Of a DNA stretch of 64,000 nucleotides, positions 37,900 to 51,165 are shown one piece after another. Position numbers and translations under genes: made by a program. Source of the DNA: Margaritifera margaritifera (lineage: Eukaryota > Mollusca > Bivalvia > Unionida > Margaritiferidae); the NCBI GenBank assembly GCA_029931535.1, contig JAQPZY010000394.1:1-64000 (forward strand), in the 5' to 3' direction. The notes beneath the pieces were generated by a model. It was not told where the DNA came from. It saw only the letters and a list, made by a program, of their open reading frames with translations, and did no database searches. Numbering within the stretch: position 1 is the first letter of the stretch; each line of letters opens with the position of its first letter.

Positions 37900-39130
37900 T
37901 TCTAAAATGCCACGAGATTCCAAAGTGCAAACTAGTGGGGCGCTGAATTGGGGATTACACAGACGAACTCTGTTACAATCCAGGATAGCCCTATAATTCG
38001 CTGTGGAGGACAATCTAGACCTCTACACTAAGACATATTTTGTAGTCTTTAAGGTAGATACGGTTCACGAGGCTGCGACTCAAGAAGAAATTGCTTGATC
38101 CTCCGTACGTCTAGGTCTCAACATCCATAACAATTACACTTAGCGGGGCAGCATGGTTGATAAACGGCTGACTAAATTCTTACCAGGATTCACACAACTA
38201 CTTTAGAGAGGATAAACTTGTTGCAAAATAACTAACTGTTCCATATGTGGATTTTGGCATGCGCTTCTTTGGCACAAGGTTCCACCCATCTCCCTAAATT
38301 GGTCTTGAATGGATTAAAATATCCGGACAATTACCTATGTGAATGAATAAGAGAGCCTAGCATTCTCGCATCAAGACATCCGGTCATCCAGTGATGAACC
38401 AGGAAGACTTACGCCAGAGAGCCTAGTCACGAATGGGCTCAAGCAGCACACTTGATTTATTTACTGAAAATGTAGAGCAATGCTTCTTTCAGAGCACAAA
38501 TAAAATGATCCTTATTCATTTAAAACTTATTCCAAAGCCATCCATAATACTAGCTAAGCCTCACTCTGTGCACAGGGGTTTGTATGCCAGTGTATCCGGG
38601 TTCCTAATTTCCTGTTCGTTTGAAGTGGAAGTCAGAACAGCCTGTGTGCGTTGGTTCCAATATCGATCTTCGCCGTTGATTTCGTTAATTTCGCCGAATC
38701 AAGCAGCAAGTGTGGGAAAAATCTGCACTGATTCTTTGGTATAGGCGCATCAAATACCACGTTTTTCGGTTTGTCTTCTAGTTGCAGTGCGGATATTTTG
38801 ACTATCTTGCCGTACCACACCAGCTCGCAAATGAACACCTCCACAAAAATTATCACTGGGAGTCCCACCTCAACTATCGTTGGAATCCCACGAATAATAT
38901 GTGCAAACTAACCTAGCTGCGTTATCCCGCCAAACTTTCGGATCCCAATGCTTCCATCAGGTCTTATCAGAATATGATCAAGGCCAGTATCGAGGAAAGA
39001 CGACCTATTATTCACACGAGGACTAAGCGAATACATGATTTAAATCGTGTGTGAGTTGTCGTCTTGTCGCTTTTGATAAACGCTGCGTCCCTTGAGAGCT
39101 TTTGCTGTCACTGGGAGGTTTTTTTCTTCT
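37900..39130 (-). other. Less AT-rich block with decayed coding-like frame
   Basis: Base composition differs from the neighbouring intron. On minus, from about 39035, frames run with MYSLSPRVNNRSSFLDTGLD and, after a stop, VGLPVIIFVEVFICELVWYG down to about 38632. The family is not recognised. It may be a transposon relic. Confidence 0.25.
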
Positions 39131-39611
39131 TAAAATTAAGCTAACACTATGCACAATGTCTTGTGAAAAGAGTAATCATTCTCTAATCAAAATAGAAGCA
39201 CACTTCTCGAGACACTAACTTCACATTTTTATATGTAACCCTATGTCCCTATGAACAATGATGTACCTATCTTATGCGGTTTTCGGTCTCACAAGCTGAG
39301 TCAAATCACATATGAATCCCAAATTTCAATTATAAAGATGCTAAACATAAATGAAACAATAGTATGTCTTGGCATAATGACGACTGATACATACTAACTG
39401 GATGATTATTCGGTTTCAGAAATATTTTCTCAACATCAAGCATTCATAATCAAATAGAAAGAGGATAAATACTTTTTTAGAGTATATTTAAGAAAATATT
39501 TCTCGAGTGAATGGTAAACATCGTATTGCCACGAGAGAAAATGCAAAATATGTTTCCACTTTACGAGTGAAGTATATCCTTATATCTTCTTAAATAAACT
39601 AAAATTTTCTT

Positions 39612-39615
<4 letters not shown>

Positions 39616-39646
<31 letters not shown>

Positions 39647-39659
39647 ATCTATATATCTA

Positions 39660-39716
<57 letters not shown>
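39616..39716. repeat. (CT)n(AT)n compound microsatellite
   Basis: CT run, a short irregular TATC stretch, then an AT run. Confidence 0.95.
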
Positions 39717-39719
<3 letters not shown>

Positions 39720-40126
39720 GGTCAACGTTCAACACCCAATAATCCTGTGTACCCAAATTTTCGGTTTGCAATGATCACTCACCTATCCCCGACTTCTGCA
39801 TTATTTTCAAACATAATTATGAGGGCGATGAGAGTCAAAATTGCTAATTAAACAATTTTAGTATTATATTTAATCCAAAATTGTGCCCTAAACATTTTTA
39901 CTATTAGTCGTAGAGGGTAACAGGTATGAGTCACACTGAACATCGAACAGAAACAGGTCATGTAAATAAGTTAACCTTTGAAACCCATCTGTTGTTGCTT
40001 GAAGCTTGTTTCTTAAGCATCTGTTTGATGGCACCTCATTGTTTACATATAAGTACAATGTTGGCATATTTTAAGATCGGATCATCCTGTTGAAGAGCGA
40101 GAAAGAGAGGACGTAAAGAAGAAGAC

Positions 40127-40165
40127 GACGACGAGGAAGAAGAAGAAGAAGAAGAAGAAGAGGAA
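40127..40165. repeat. (GAA)n/(GAC)n trinucleotide tract
   Basis: GAC units passing into GAA units. It gives a spurious poly-serine frame on minus. Confidence 0.9.
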
Positions 40166-40199
40166 GAATGTATAAAGAAAGTAGGTGCAGTAGTGATAT

Positions 40200-40270
40200 C
40201 ATCACATTGGCGATACAACTTTTATCGCCACCGTCGCTATATCACAGTGGCGATACAATTTTTATCGTGT
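40200..40270. repeat. Direct duplication of about 30 bp
   Basis: ATCACATTGGCGATACAACT and TTTATCG recur as ATCACAGTGGCGATACAATT and TTTATCG about 45 bases later. Confidence 0.7.
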
Positions 40271-40724
40271 TTTTATGATATATTTTTATGATATATATAG
40301 TAAATAACAACCACTATATCTCCATTTAATAAATGAAGATGGAAATATAAACATCTCAAACACCCTGGTGGTTATAATACTTTGATAATATTTAAGCGTA
40401 CCTGAAACTTAAAGGTGAGTACCAAGAATTCTTCGCTCTAAGAAGTGTTACTTTTATACATGAAAAAACGTGTTGATATGTTTTGCAGTGGAGAATTCGC
40501 ATGCGAACCCTGGTGTCCGAGATTGAAAGCTTCAATTCGAAATACGGCATCTTAAATGAAGCAGCACAACACGAGCCCGTTCTGTTGCTTGGGTAAGGCT
40601 CGGTTATCTCTCAGGCCACTGAATCACACACTGTACAGGAAATACATTTTGATCTCTAATTGTGGCCGTTGGTTCTGTACACAGTTTGTACATTTTATAC
40701 TTGTTTAGTTGATAATATACTTAC

Positions 40725-40814
40725 GATAACTCTGTCACATTGTCCATTTGATCTTTTGACACATCTGACAGTCATGAATGCCCCATTCTCCATATCTTGG
40801 TAGTAAGCCACTTC
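40725..40814 (-). CDS. Metalloprotease exon 3: propeptide, cysteine pair
   Basis: A 90-nt exon, phase 0 to 0, with acceptor TTTGAGTAG and donor GTTATC|GTAAGT. It encodes 30 residues containing VAYYQDMENGAFMTVRC and then SNGQC. The two cysteines ten residues apart probably form a small prodomain loop. It lies 5.7 kb downstream of exon 2 and 17.6 kb upstream of exon 4, and joins both in frame. Confidence 0.8.
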
Positions 40815-43456
40815 CTACTCAAATAAATGTGCAAATTTAGATTGGAAGGTATGAAGGCGGGTTCTACTGTAGTATCACTCATTTTCGTGGGGTACCAATT
40901 TTCGTGGATTTCGTTGGTGCCCTGAATCACAAATTTAAAGACACAACGAAAAATTGGCCACATCGGATAAAGAAGACCCCCCTCATCTTTTTACTGTTTG
41001 ATTCCTGGAGATCAACAATGCTATTTGATAAATCAGCGTCATTTCTGTCATATGGTAACAAATATTAGCTTTTACACGTGTTTGTTTTTAACCCTTTAAA
41101 ACAAATCCTAAAGCATTTTATATATTGTTTCAATGCAAACGTTTCTATAAGGTATCCGGTAGCTGTAATTTCCACTCACTGCCTTAAATAGATATGTTGT
41201 GAGATAAGTAAGGATAGAGGGAAACGAGAAAAAACATAAGGTATTCAAACACTGATATTACTGAAAATGAAAGAAAGAATAAGAAATGATACTATAAATT
41301 AAAATTAGAATTAATACTTATTCAAATCGATTCTTCATTGAAGTGTAACTGTTATTGACAAATTTAAATCCTCGTGAAAGCACGTCTCATTGTATCCATG
41401 CATGCTTAAATCCCAATGAACAACATGACTGTAAAATACTAAAACTATTGCTCGAAGCACAATTGCTAATAAAACACTGTATATACACTAATTACCGCAT
41501 ATTATAGAAGCTCACACTTCATTGATTTTCGGAGAAAGCCACCGAATCAACATCGCGTCAACCACGTCGGTTGGTACACACAAATATTTGTCGGGAAAAT
41601 AATCCTGAAATTGTTGAATTAAACAAGTCCAGTATTCTTAAAGCCACGGATAATTAGGTCCAATCGCTCACACATTTTGGCGTGAGCCGCAATTATCCAA
41701 TCAGCATGAATTGGCTTGATTCACCAGGGTTTAAGTAAAGTCTAGTGATTGAAGTTTGTTCGTACACGAGGCAGGCTCAAAAAAGGAGTTATTCCATTGT
41801 TGTTTTCAATTTAGTTAGCATCTTCGCACTTTGATGGGCTCTGAACACATCAAATGTTGACACTGATTGCAAATTGCATTGGGGAAGGGCCAGCTGGTCA
41901 CGTGTTCGGTTCACATGTGGAATGATGACATTATCCAAACCGACTGGATCTATGTTGTATTTTACCACTCTTCAGCCAGTGAGTTCACGCCATGGTCTTC
42001 AGAAAGTAAAGACATTGTTTTACGGAAGAGATCATTTACATGTAATGTATTAACCGATTAGCTTAGTGTTGTCGGCTTTCTTTGATGTTGAGTGTAAGTG
42101 ATTTATATTGACGGGTATTTGATTTGTGCTCATACAGGTGGTAGTATTGTTTTAACAATTGAAGAGGCTGTCGTTTGTTGTCGTCTTAGTTTGATTCTTT
42201 TGCATTCTCTATTTGGGGTATTGTAGAGGTTAGTCTAAGAAATTAAATGCCTACAGATATGCAAACTTTGAAAGGCACAACCACGAATTCAAGTACCCAC
42301 GAAAATGTAACTTTGTACTAAACCACTAAAATTGAGAGAAACGAAAATAAGCGATATTACAGTATGTATTTCAACCCTAAGATGTTTATGTAAGTAAGTA
42401 GGCAGATAACAATGTAAGTTGACTGATGTTAGTTTCTAAAGTAGCTATTTGTGCGGGTATGTAGGTCGGTAGATAACTGAGCAGCTAATGCATTTTGGGA
42501 TTGATTAAGTATGTGGATTATTCGATTGTGGGTATTTGGTAGGGTTGCTAGGTAGATAGATAAATAGGTACGTTTGATGATAAGCTGATTTGAAGGTAAG
42601 TAGATGGGTTGCTCTATATTTTTTTTCAGTTATGATCATAGGCTTAAACAATTAGAACATGTAAACCTTTTGACAAAGTAGATACGATATGACATGTGAA
42701 CTCAAAAATATAGAATTGCGCTGAGGGGGAACATGGTGAATGGAATCATCATTATTATATAACTGCGACGTGAGACCAAGTTTCTGGACAAAAGAATAGT
42801 TATGTAAATCTGATATATACAAATCAGGGTCGCGGGGGTCCTCATTAAGGTCGCAAGGGGTCCGCATAACATACACCTAAGTGTCGGAAGGTCCTGTTTG
42901 TTGCCCAATTAAGGGTTGCAGCAAAAAAAGGAAGAGGCAAAGAAGACCAACACGAAACACAATAGAAAACGTTGAATTTACAATATTTTTTTTACATGAT
43001 TATGGATCTAATAGAAGTATTATTTGAAATACGTGAATATCACGCCTTACTGGTTTTGAACTTCGATGATAAAATCGCAATCTAGTAGGTATTGACATAC
43101 TAAAGTAGGAGCAATTGCTGCAATATTAGACACTGTTAAACAACTAATGGAACTATTACCTTAAAGACAGCAAGGTTACGACACAGATATTTAGGTGCAA
43201 ATGTGTATTCTTTAAATTGGTCGTGTAGATTTGTGGGCATCTACAAATTCACTTGAAATATGAAACCAGAATGAATATTATTAAGTATTTGGAACATATT
43301 ATTTTAAACCATTTAATTTGTTTATTGTCTGCCCATCTAATATTTTTACGGGTAAATGTTGACACATTGTCCAAAGATAGAGGTTATGAGAACTACATAT
43401 TTAATGAATGATTTAAACTACGTCCTTTTGAATTCACCGTCATATTTAATATTAGC
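40815..43456. other. Intron 2, first part
   Basis: No recognised gene or element in about 2.6 kb; only scattered short GATA-like motifs at 42390-42610. Confidence 0.4.
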
Positions 43457-43617
43457 ATTTTAATCCGCATTGGTTATTCATTCACTTAATCCGCATTGGT
43501 TATTCATTCACTTAATCCGCATTAGTTATTAATTCACTTAATCCGCATTGGATATTTATTCACTTAATCCGCATTGGTTACTAATTCACTTAATATGCAC
43601 TCGTTATTAATTCACGT
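43457..43617. repeat. 26-bp minisatellite, about six units
   Basis: Direct copies of TTAATCCGCATTGGTTATTC plus ATTCAC with few substitutions. Confidence 0.95.
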
Positions 43618-43803
43618 GTAACACCAGACATCTTGAAACTAGCATAATATGCTAAGCCTGGTATAGTGTAATCATATGCTGATTCACGTTTATAGTCTTG
43701 TATACATACATTTCTGAATTGTTTGAAGATGCCACATAACATCAACTACCTATCTCAGGTAATAGCTGTGTGGATCACACAATGTTTTAACGTGTAAGCG
43801 TAA

Positions 43804-44605
43804 TGTTATGTATAATGTTTATATAATATTTTTAATATTTTAGGAAATTATAAATGTTTATTGACTTTAATATTTGGTTAAACCTTAATGTTGTTATCAG
43901 AAAAACATGTCCTTGAATTAAGATGTTTACTTAAGATTTGAGTTCAAGGATAGTTTTGATAAACACAATATTTACTCAATTTGAGGTCAAGGTTGATTTT
44001 TTTTACAGATAAAACTGGAATTCCCTTTTGAATTACATGTCAATGGTCACACATACGTTTATTATTATAGAATGTTCTGCCATGTGACCTATCTTTATAT
44101 ATACCATGTTTAGTGGACAGTTTTCAGTTTTGACATTACGATCAGTCTTGTAAAGAGCCATTACAGTTGTGGAAAGTCATTCCAAATTCTAAGAGAGGAA
44201 TTATTTAAAATTTTCTTTGGATTCTAACAGTGCTCATAGACTTTTGGATTTTGGATTCTGAATTGATGATTTTGGAATGTATGTGAACTCATTCAGAGAT
44301 TTTTTGGAGTACTTCATTTTGATATCAGCACATTAAAGACTACTGATACATCAGGACATAACAGACTATTGGCACATCAAAACATTCAAGGGTACAGCCA
44401 GTGCATTCGGAACATTCTATATTTAGGACTTGTGATTAGGACACTAATTCTTATGGGATTATTTGGATTTTAGTACACGTTACTGTAAGTGTCTTTTGGA
44501 TTTTCATTTTAATTATCTAGAAATAAATTGCTTGTTGATTTTTACTTGATTTGTTGTTTTCACTTTCTTTCTGTGACATTTTTCTTAGACCATAGAGTCG
44601 TAACA
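43804..44605 (+). mobile_element. Solo LTR, family A, copy 3
   Basis: An 802-bp element, TGTTATGTATAATG ... TAGAGTCGTAACA, with the perfect 4-bp duplication GTAA on both sides. It has the same internal landmarks as the other copies (TTTATATATACC, CTAGAAATAAATTGC). It lies in intron 2, antisense to the host gene. Confidence 0.92.
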
Positions 44606-46486
44606 GTAACATGACACCTTTTACAGATTGATAATTATCATTGAATATGTTTGAATCGTTAAGTGATGAGTGAAGAGTTTCGTTGGATGGTATACTCTTA
44701 TCAAATATGTTTCAAAGGTATCCATGTATTCGTATGGATAAATGTCTTTTCGAAGGATCTGAGGTTGAATATGTTCAAAGTGTTTCATTGTTTCTATATA
44801 TTTTGTGTCGGTTACATTTTTAGCCGACTGTGCAAGAGCTTGACTCATAAATATATCGTTATTTACGAATCTAAACGTACGTTTACAATTATCATCCTTC
44901 TTAAACTTGGCAATTTCAAAGTTCTTACTAATTGATATGTACTTTTAATTAGTGTTAGGTACATTTGTTTATAACACTAAAAATGTTGACGTACCAGCTC
45001 CTTGATAAAGAGATATGAAGCATATCCTGAACGGTTGTAAATGAACAAAGAAGAAATTTATTGTGGATATTTATAATTCTAGTTGCAATCGTCATAAGCA
45101 GGACCTTTATACATTCCAGTTAAGTTATCATGGTCGCGCACTTTATTGTTTCAAATATTTTCCTTTCACAGATATGACAAATGTCAGTTGAATTGTAATG
45201 TTTTTCCTCATTCTCTTTGAAAATCAAAAATATCCCATGTTTACGTCTTAATTAGTTGTATACATAGAAGATCTCAAATGGGTAATGCTTTAAAATTATA
45301 TTTATGAAACGATTTGAAGAATGTATAGCTTTTGCGAGCCTTGGCGAGCAAAAGCTGGAAATTATTCAACGAGTTTCATAAATTTAATATTAAATCATTA
45401 CACATTTGGGATTTTGTTATCATATAGTTGTTTTTATTTTAATGGAAATAATTTGTAGAGAAAGAAAAAGAAATACTTTCGCTTCTTCTTGCTCAGACAC
45501 TGCACCTTTCAATTGTTTCGCGTAAAAAATGGCCCCAGACGCTAGTTGAATTACTAATACAAAGTTCTATAACCAATGACATTTAAAAGTAGATATTGTT
45601 TACAAATTATAATTCAAACAGCAGCTATCCTTCCAAAGCAGTAGAACATTTGACACAGACAACATCTTTTCGCAACACTGGATCTCCGATGGAAAGTCCT
45701 GTGTGATGTCACATAGTTCACTCGGATTAGGTTAGACGCGCCATATACATCGATATCGATGAGAATGTTTACAATATTTACACCTAAAGTGTGCCCACTG
45801 CTATGGATGCAGTATCGTATACGGCAGAATAAGTAGCATTCCAGGTGTTGGATATTTATGAGAAGGGGTGATTACTGAATGCAGAAAATGTACTGAATCT
45901 AGACTAAAGATGTTGCTGAATAAAATAATTCCAGTTTTAATTTATTTGTGACCGAATGTTTGCATTATTTGATTTGGAGCAATGCTGTGGTTGGAAAACT
46001 TTCATCTCTAAACAGAGGTGAGTTTATTTTCTCCTATACGGTGACATTTATTTTTGAATGTATACAAGCCCGTTCTGCGACCTTTCAAACAAAGTAGACA
46101 AAGACTCCTTTCTTTACTTTTGCAATTTTCTCATTAGTTATTTAATTTATTAAAAAATCAACATAAAATAATTGATGCGCAGGTACAAAGGAAATAACTC
46201 ATGATATCAATTTATCTCCCTGCTACCATTTTTTTAATTATCAAAAAGATTTCAATAGTACTTTAGTAAGGGCCTAGAGTTAACTTTACAAGTGTTTCAG
46301 AACTCCGAGCTGCGTGTCTTGAAGACATTTTACGAGTGCTTCAGAAATTCCAACCCCGTGTGTTTAAGAAAATAACTTTCTGAAGTACCTTACCATCGGA
46401 TTTGGTTAAATAAATTGTACAAGTGTTATATATATAAAGCGATTAGTACATCAACACGTTCTTTTTGTAATATGTTGAAAGCTTAC
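44606..46486. other. Intron 2, second part
   Basis: No recognised gene or mobile element. Confidence 0.4.
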
Positions 46487-46731
46487 CTCCGGTTCCAAAT
46501 TTCGTGCTTTCTCCATATGGGATCGACCGTCTTTCAATTTTCCCACAACATAAACGTCAGCATTTGGATCAATCCCCTCATTCCTCTTCAAGTTTAAGGT
46601 CAGAGCATGTGAACCGCGCATGAGGTGAAAGGTCAACTCATCAGCGAGGCCAGGGTCACTGAGTGTCCGTTTGTCTGTCTGGAATCTTGTGGTCAAATCT
46701 TTTAGCCAGACCCTCTCTGAGTCTTTAGGTG
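46487..46731 (-). CDS. Metalloprotease exon 2: propeptide
   Basis: The acceptor is a pyrimidine-rich tract ending TTTTGCTAG and the donor is CCGGAG|GTAAGC. The 245-nt exon enters in phase 1 and leaves in phase 0. It encodes about 82 residues, including a stretch with ELTFHLMRGSHALTLNLKRN and then DPNADVYVVGKL. This pattern of hydrophobic strand followed by basic strand is usual for the N-terminal prodomain of M12B-type proteases. The GC content is clearly higher than in the flanking introns. The prodomain normally keeps the enzyme latent and assists folding in the secretory pathway. Confidence 0.85.
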
Positions 46732-46914
46732 CTAGCAAAACAGAGGTAAGGCATGGATTGAGAATACAAAGTGAACAAACGAACAAACGAATGGGATAGA
46801 TAGAAAGACTACTCGGCCGTCAGTGACTTCCAATTAGTTGATATAAGAAAAAAGAAAGAGAGAAATAAACAAAGAAACAAAGAAAGAAACGATAGAAAAA
46901 AAGAAAGAAAGAAA

Positions 46915-47019
<105 letters not shown>

Positions 47020-47963
47020 AAGAAAGAAAAAAAGAAACACATTTTTAAAGATTCGCATTTTGGATAACCAATTACACCTATCGGTCATTTTTATAATAAC
47101 TCAATAGTTTCATAACGCTATACTACTACTGCTGCTGCTGCTACTACTACTCCTTTATTTTCATAATGAAGCATTCTACATTGCATTTAAATAGATTTAT
47201 GAAGACAACATTAACAGCTAAATGCAACGTCGAGTAAAAAAATATTCATTAATTTTTTGATGAAGCAACCTATACGTACAACTAATAACCGAGTAAGACC
47301 GATTTGAAACATAATACGTAGTACCATATTGCATTCAAAAATTGCTAATATTGAAAAAATTGGTCCATACTTAGTGCGACAAAGTGAAACAATTGGCGTG
47401 TCGCCGACCTAGTTATGGCATTAATTTTATCATTTGATAATGATCCTCTAGCTTTGATTTTAGATGGGATTCAACGGCATTTTCCTCTAATGTAGCAATA
47501 TGCTAAAAATAAAAAAATAAATCTGGGTGAAATAAACCTACAGTAACATGTTCACGCAAGACGTAATGAAAGTATACTGAACGTTAAAATGGAGATACCT
47601 AGATGCATGTTGGAATATGTTCTTAAGTTCAATAAGTCTTATTGTCATGACGAGTCATTTCATTTTGAAAACGAAAAAGTTTAGTAAAGAAATGTGCAAA
47701 CTCCCCCAACTACCCCAATCTGATAATGTAACGGTATATTGTTGTATGGAAACAACGTGCTAGTCTGAAAGTCGCGCTAGCCTTCAACTTCAAAAGTTCC
47801 GATCACTTCCATTTATACAATATGGGACTGCAGGCTACTAGAAAGAAATACTTAATTCCAAAATTATAGTGCCTGACAACGTGGAGAACTCCTTACCTCA
47901 GAAATTGAAGAGTTTGATAACCAAATTTCTTTAATGCGCAGGGGCAATTTAATGTTTTACAAA

Positions 47964-47966
<3 letters not shown>

Positions 47967-48042
<76 letters not shown>

Positions 48043-48072
48043 TATGTATATAAATATACACACACACACACA
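47967..48072. repeat. (CA)n(TA)n(GA)n...(CA)n compound microsatellite
   Basis: CA, TA and GA runs followed by a second CA run, ending 35 bp from exon 1 in intron 1. Confidence 0.95.
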
Positions 48073-48106
48073 CTCTTCAGCGAGACGAACAAAGGGACAG
48101 ACGTAC

Positions 48107-48161
48107 CTGACTGAACATATGCCACGACACTGAAGACAAAAAGAAATACAGCTCTCTTCAT
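48107..48161 (-). CDS. Metalloprotease exon 1: start codon and signal peptide
   Basis: The exon starts with ATG and encodes MKRAVFLFVFSVVAYVQS plus one base, a classic secretory signal: a short basic start, a hydrophobic core, then small and polar residues near a likely cleavage site. It ends at TCAG|GTACGT and leaves phase 1, which the next exon completes as alanine. Reading past the donor only enters the CA/GA microsatellites of intron 1, so the exon ends here. The start is chosen because it is the only ATG giving a signal peptide in frame. Confidence 0.8.
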
Positions 48162-49473
48162 TGTAGACTCAAAGACTGGCTGGCGTCTATGGAAATACTG
48201 ACCGGCTTAGTCATTACAATCTAGCTAATATACACAATGTTTGAGGATTAGATTGTGCAGGTGAGGGCTAGTTTGCTCCGGGCAAGTTTTGATTTTTTAT
48301 TAAACCTATTGGTCAAAGCTGATAAAATAACATTGAGTAACGCTATGGTACAATAGTTGTTGTGAGCACAAATTGCTTTAGGCCTTCTCTATTACAAGGT
48401 CGCACCTATTAGGGTAATGCGTGGAATAGTATTTCATCCAAATATTTATATAGGTTCAAAATCACCCTAAATGACACAATACTAACTTACTTAGATAAGT
48501 ACAAAGAATTTAAGTAAAATAGACTGTTAACAGAAGAGGAACTATATATATCCATCTATCTACCTATCCGTCTGTCCGTACATCCTTCAATTCGCCGACC
48601 TATAAACCCACCTACTCACCTACCCATATATTTCGCTCTGTCTGTCGACTTCTAGTTGTGTCTGTCTGAGTGTCTGATAAGATAGACTTTATTTGTAATG
48701 AAATCATTTATATCCGAAATAATATACAGCTATGGGGAAAACGTTTGTTCAGAGTATTCATACATGTATGTAGCTGAATGGGAGAAAGAAATATTTGCCA
48801 AATCCCAAAAGTTAATTTTTTATGATAGGTTTATTTACCTTAGCTCGAACAATCTACAAGAGAAATAACTTTGCAGTGGGAGATAAGTGGACACTAGGGT
48901 ATATAGGGTATATAACAATCATCACTTGCTATATAAAAGTCATTTTCATCCACGGGAGCATTGTAAAATCCCAAATACCGATGTTCTGCAGGATTTGAAA
49001 CAGTGAACGAAACTTTCACGACTCTTCTTCATTGCTCTTCTCAGGGCTACGAGAAAGAGGTTACAAAATCATGGAACATTGGAAAATGAAATCTAAGATT
49101 TTAAAAGGATAAATATTCAGAGCAAAAACACGAAAAAATTCCATTCGTTATTCATTTCTAGAGACTTTCATCCTCAACACATCAAGATATGCGAAACAAA
49201 TATTTCAGTGATTTTGTAAAAACAAATAATCAAAAAGAACATAGGGGATATTGTAGTGAGATCCAAACTAACGGGTATCAATAAACCTGGTTGTTTTCAC
49301 CTGTGATCTTAATGAATGTAAGCTGTACGATTATCAAATTAATTCAAGCTCGAAAACAGGTAGTAATTTTAGAATTAAAAAACATATATTTCATGTGATA
49401 CACAAAATGTTATTTACCTTGTGTATTGTTTGAACTGAAATGTAGTTGAAACTGAAAAAAGTTTACACTTTAC
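48162..49473. other. Intergenic region upstream of the metalloprotease
   Basis: Should contain the metalloprotease promoter (minus strand) and probably the 3' end of the next gene. No TATA box or further exon could be assigned with confidence. Confidence 0.35.
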
Positions 49474-49539
49474 AATGGAAGACGATTTTTTCGGACATAC
49501 AAATGGACAGACAAATAAAGCATCTGTCTGCAAAGGTAC

Positions 49540-49660
49540 ATAGTCTCTATTACAATGTTCTTGGCTTTTTATAGATTCGCCAGTTTCTTCCATTGCGAAC
49601 AATGCTTCCTGGCAACATTTAAACTGTCGATAACCCGTTTTGTAACTTGTTAGAAATTGT
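49540..49660 (-). CDS. Unrecognised gene X, exon 2 (3' boundary uncertain)
   Basis: Acceptor ATCGCAG at 49663-49661, then a frame with EQFLTSYKTGYRQFKCCQEA and LFAMEETGESIKSQEHCNRD. It enters in phase 1 and joins the exon at 53179-53275 exactly (H|E codon completed). Possible donors are GACTAT|GTACCT (used here), CATT|GTAATA at 49554 and CATT|GTAAAG at 49474. Four cysteines are visible if the longest version holds. No family is recognised. The protein looks soluble, charged and helical. Confidence 0.5.
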
Positions 49661-50828
49661 TCTGCGATCAAGTGAAAATAGATAATACAAAAATTGAGTT
49701 GATTGAAATGTTAAAGCTTTATTCTCTTCCAAAATCAGGTTTTAACTATATTACGAGAGAGTTCTTTGTAACTCATAACTATGTAAGACGACTGTCCTAT
49801 CATCAAAATCAAAATCGATTGCAAAGTTGAGCATTTGTCGTTTTTGGTAAATACTTGCATTGGAAACTGAAGATATTATTGATTACATTTATTGATGTAT
49901 GGGTTATAAAATCGAGACTGTCTATTCCGAGTTGAAAACATACATTGTGTTCAGATGATTGTTTTGACTTTCTATTGGATCTAATACATTTTTGAGGTAG
50001 AACAGATTTGCAGGAAAAAAAAATATATTCTGGTAGTGACACAGGGACAGTGGGAGGGACAGTGCTCTACACTTGGTTTTGCCAACCCTCGAGTTCGTTA
50101 CGAATGGGATGTCTACAGTGTCATAAGTAAACTATATCTAGCAGTACATTTAACAGTAGAAATTTAACTTTAAAATATAGATATTCATAGTAGTAATGTA
50201 GAAAAAGCATTACACATCGAAGTTCCTCTCTCTCTCTCTCTCCATCATGTGCGATTGTACATCACCACATTTGGCTCCCGGGAAATTATGATATGTGTGT
50301 GCTCCATAATCTGGAAAATGTGCAAATCAGCCATTACACATCATTATTCGTAGTCATAAAAGTTGTGACGTAGTAAAGTGATACCACTTTAGGGCCAAAA
50401 GTGGATATGACAGGGTTTGTAATTCGGCTCTTAATAACGCGTCTTGGATCCCCAATCTCCAGTCCTTGACCCCCAGTCTTTTAAGGGCTTTGTATTACTT
50501 GGCCTATGGACAAGCCACGTCCAGATAAATTAATGCGGATTAGCGCAATGTAAACAAACGACGTGTTAACACCTGTCGATGCTCTGGCACTTATCACCAA
50601 ACTTAATCACTCTGCTGAGTAGTCTTTTCATCTTGAGGAAACATCTGCGAATTTAATCCGAATAGAATTGATTAATAGGAATGTCAGCTTTGCTTTGACT
50701 GGTTGAAACATGTTTTGGTTATCCAATACAAATCACAAAGACGTAGCGCAATCAAGTATATCGGCTGGATTGAACTGATAGCAGATTTGTCATTTATTTG
50801 TGATGTATACACATATAAATACTGAACA

Positions 50829-51165
50829 TGGCCATGCGGCAAACACGACTAGTAAGTTTATTTGGAAAGAGGAAGAAGTGCATTGATAACACTGATAATG
50901 TATAGCGGTTAAGGACTGATCCGTGGGATAATGAAAGTGATCCTGAAGATGCGTCCAATTGTCCCAAATCAGCAGACATGCCCGTGAAGGAAAATGTATG
51001 AAAATGGGTCAATAAGTGGTCCGAAACTTTCAGTTGACTTTATAAAGCTGAGAGTGATGGACACATTTTAGCAAACTGCAGTGTTGAAGTAAAGCAAGGA
51101 AAAGCTACCCTTTCAGGACAACAGGTTCCAGGAATGTTCAGTTCTCTGCATTCTTGCGCCATGAT
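50829..51165 (+). pseudogene. hAT-type transposase N-terminal fragment (candidate)
   Basis: Plus-strand decayed frame: MAMRQTRLVSLFGKRKKCID, then DPWDNESDPEDASNC, and after a stop KWVNKWSETFS, LY and ESDGHILANCSVE. A tryptophan-rich W(V)xKW followed by a degraded C-x2-C-like finger resembles the start of hAT-family transposases and the ZNF862-like proteins derived from them. The catalytic part is absent. Within intron 1 of gene X. Confidence 0.35.

Noticed and set aside
40036..40218. Frame with poly-serine on minus
   Set aside because: Produced by the GAA/GAC tract; no other coding signal.
43457..43617. Regular 26-bp repeats resembling a CRISPR array
   Set aside because: The units are contiguous without unique spacers and the sequence is animal nuclear; no cas genes.
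45640..45730. Possible exon with acceptor CATCACACAG and short cysteine-containing frame (minus)
   Set aside because: No donor and it does not fit between metalloprotease exons 2 and 3, which already join in phase 0.
47949..48106. Extension of exon 1 frame through CVCVYLYTYLSLALSLSL
   Set aside because: This is read-through of the splice donor into CA, TA and GA microsatellites of intron 1.
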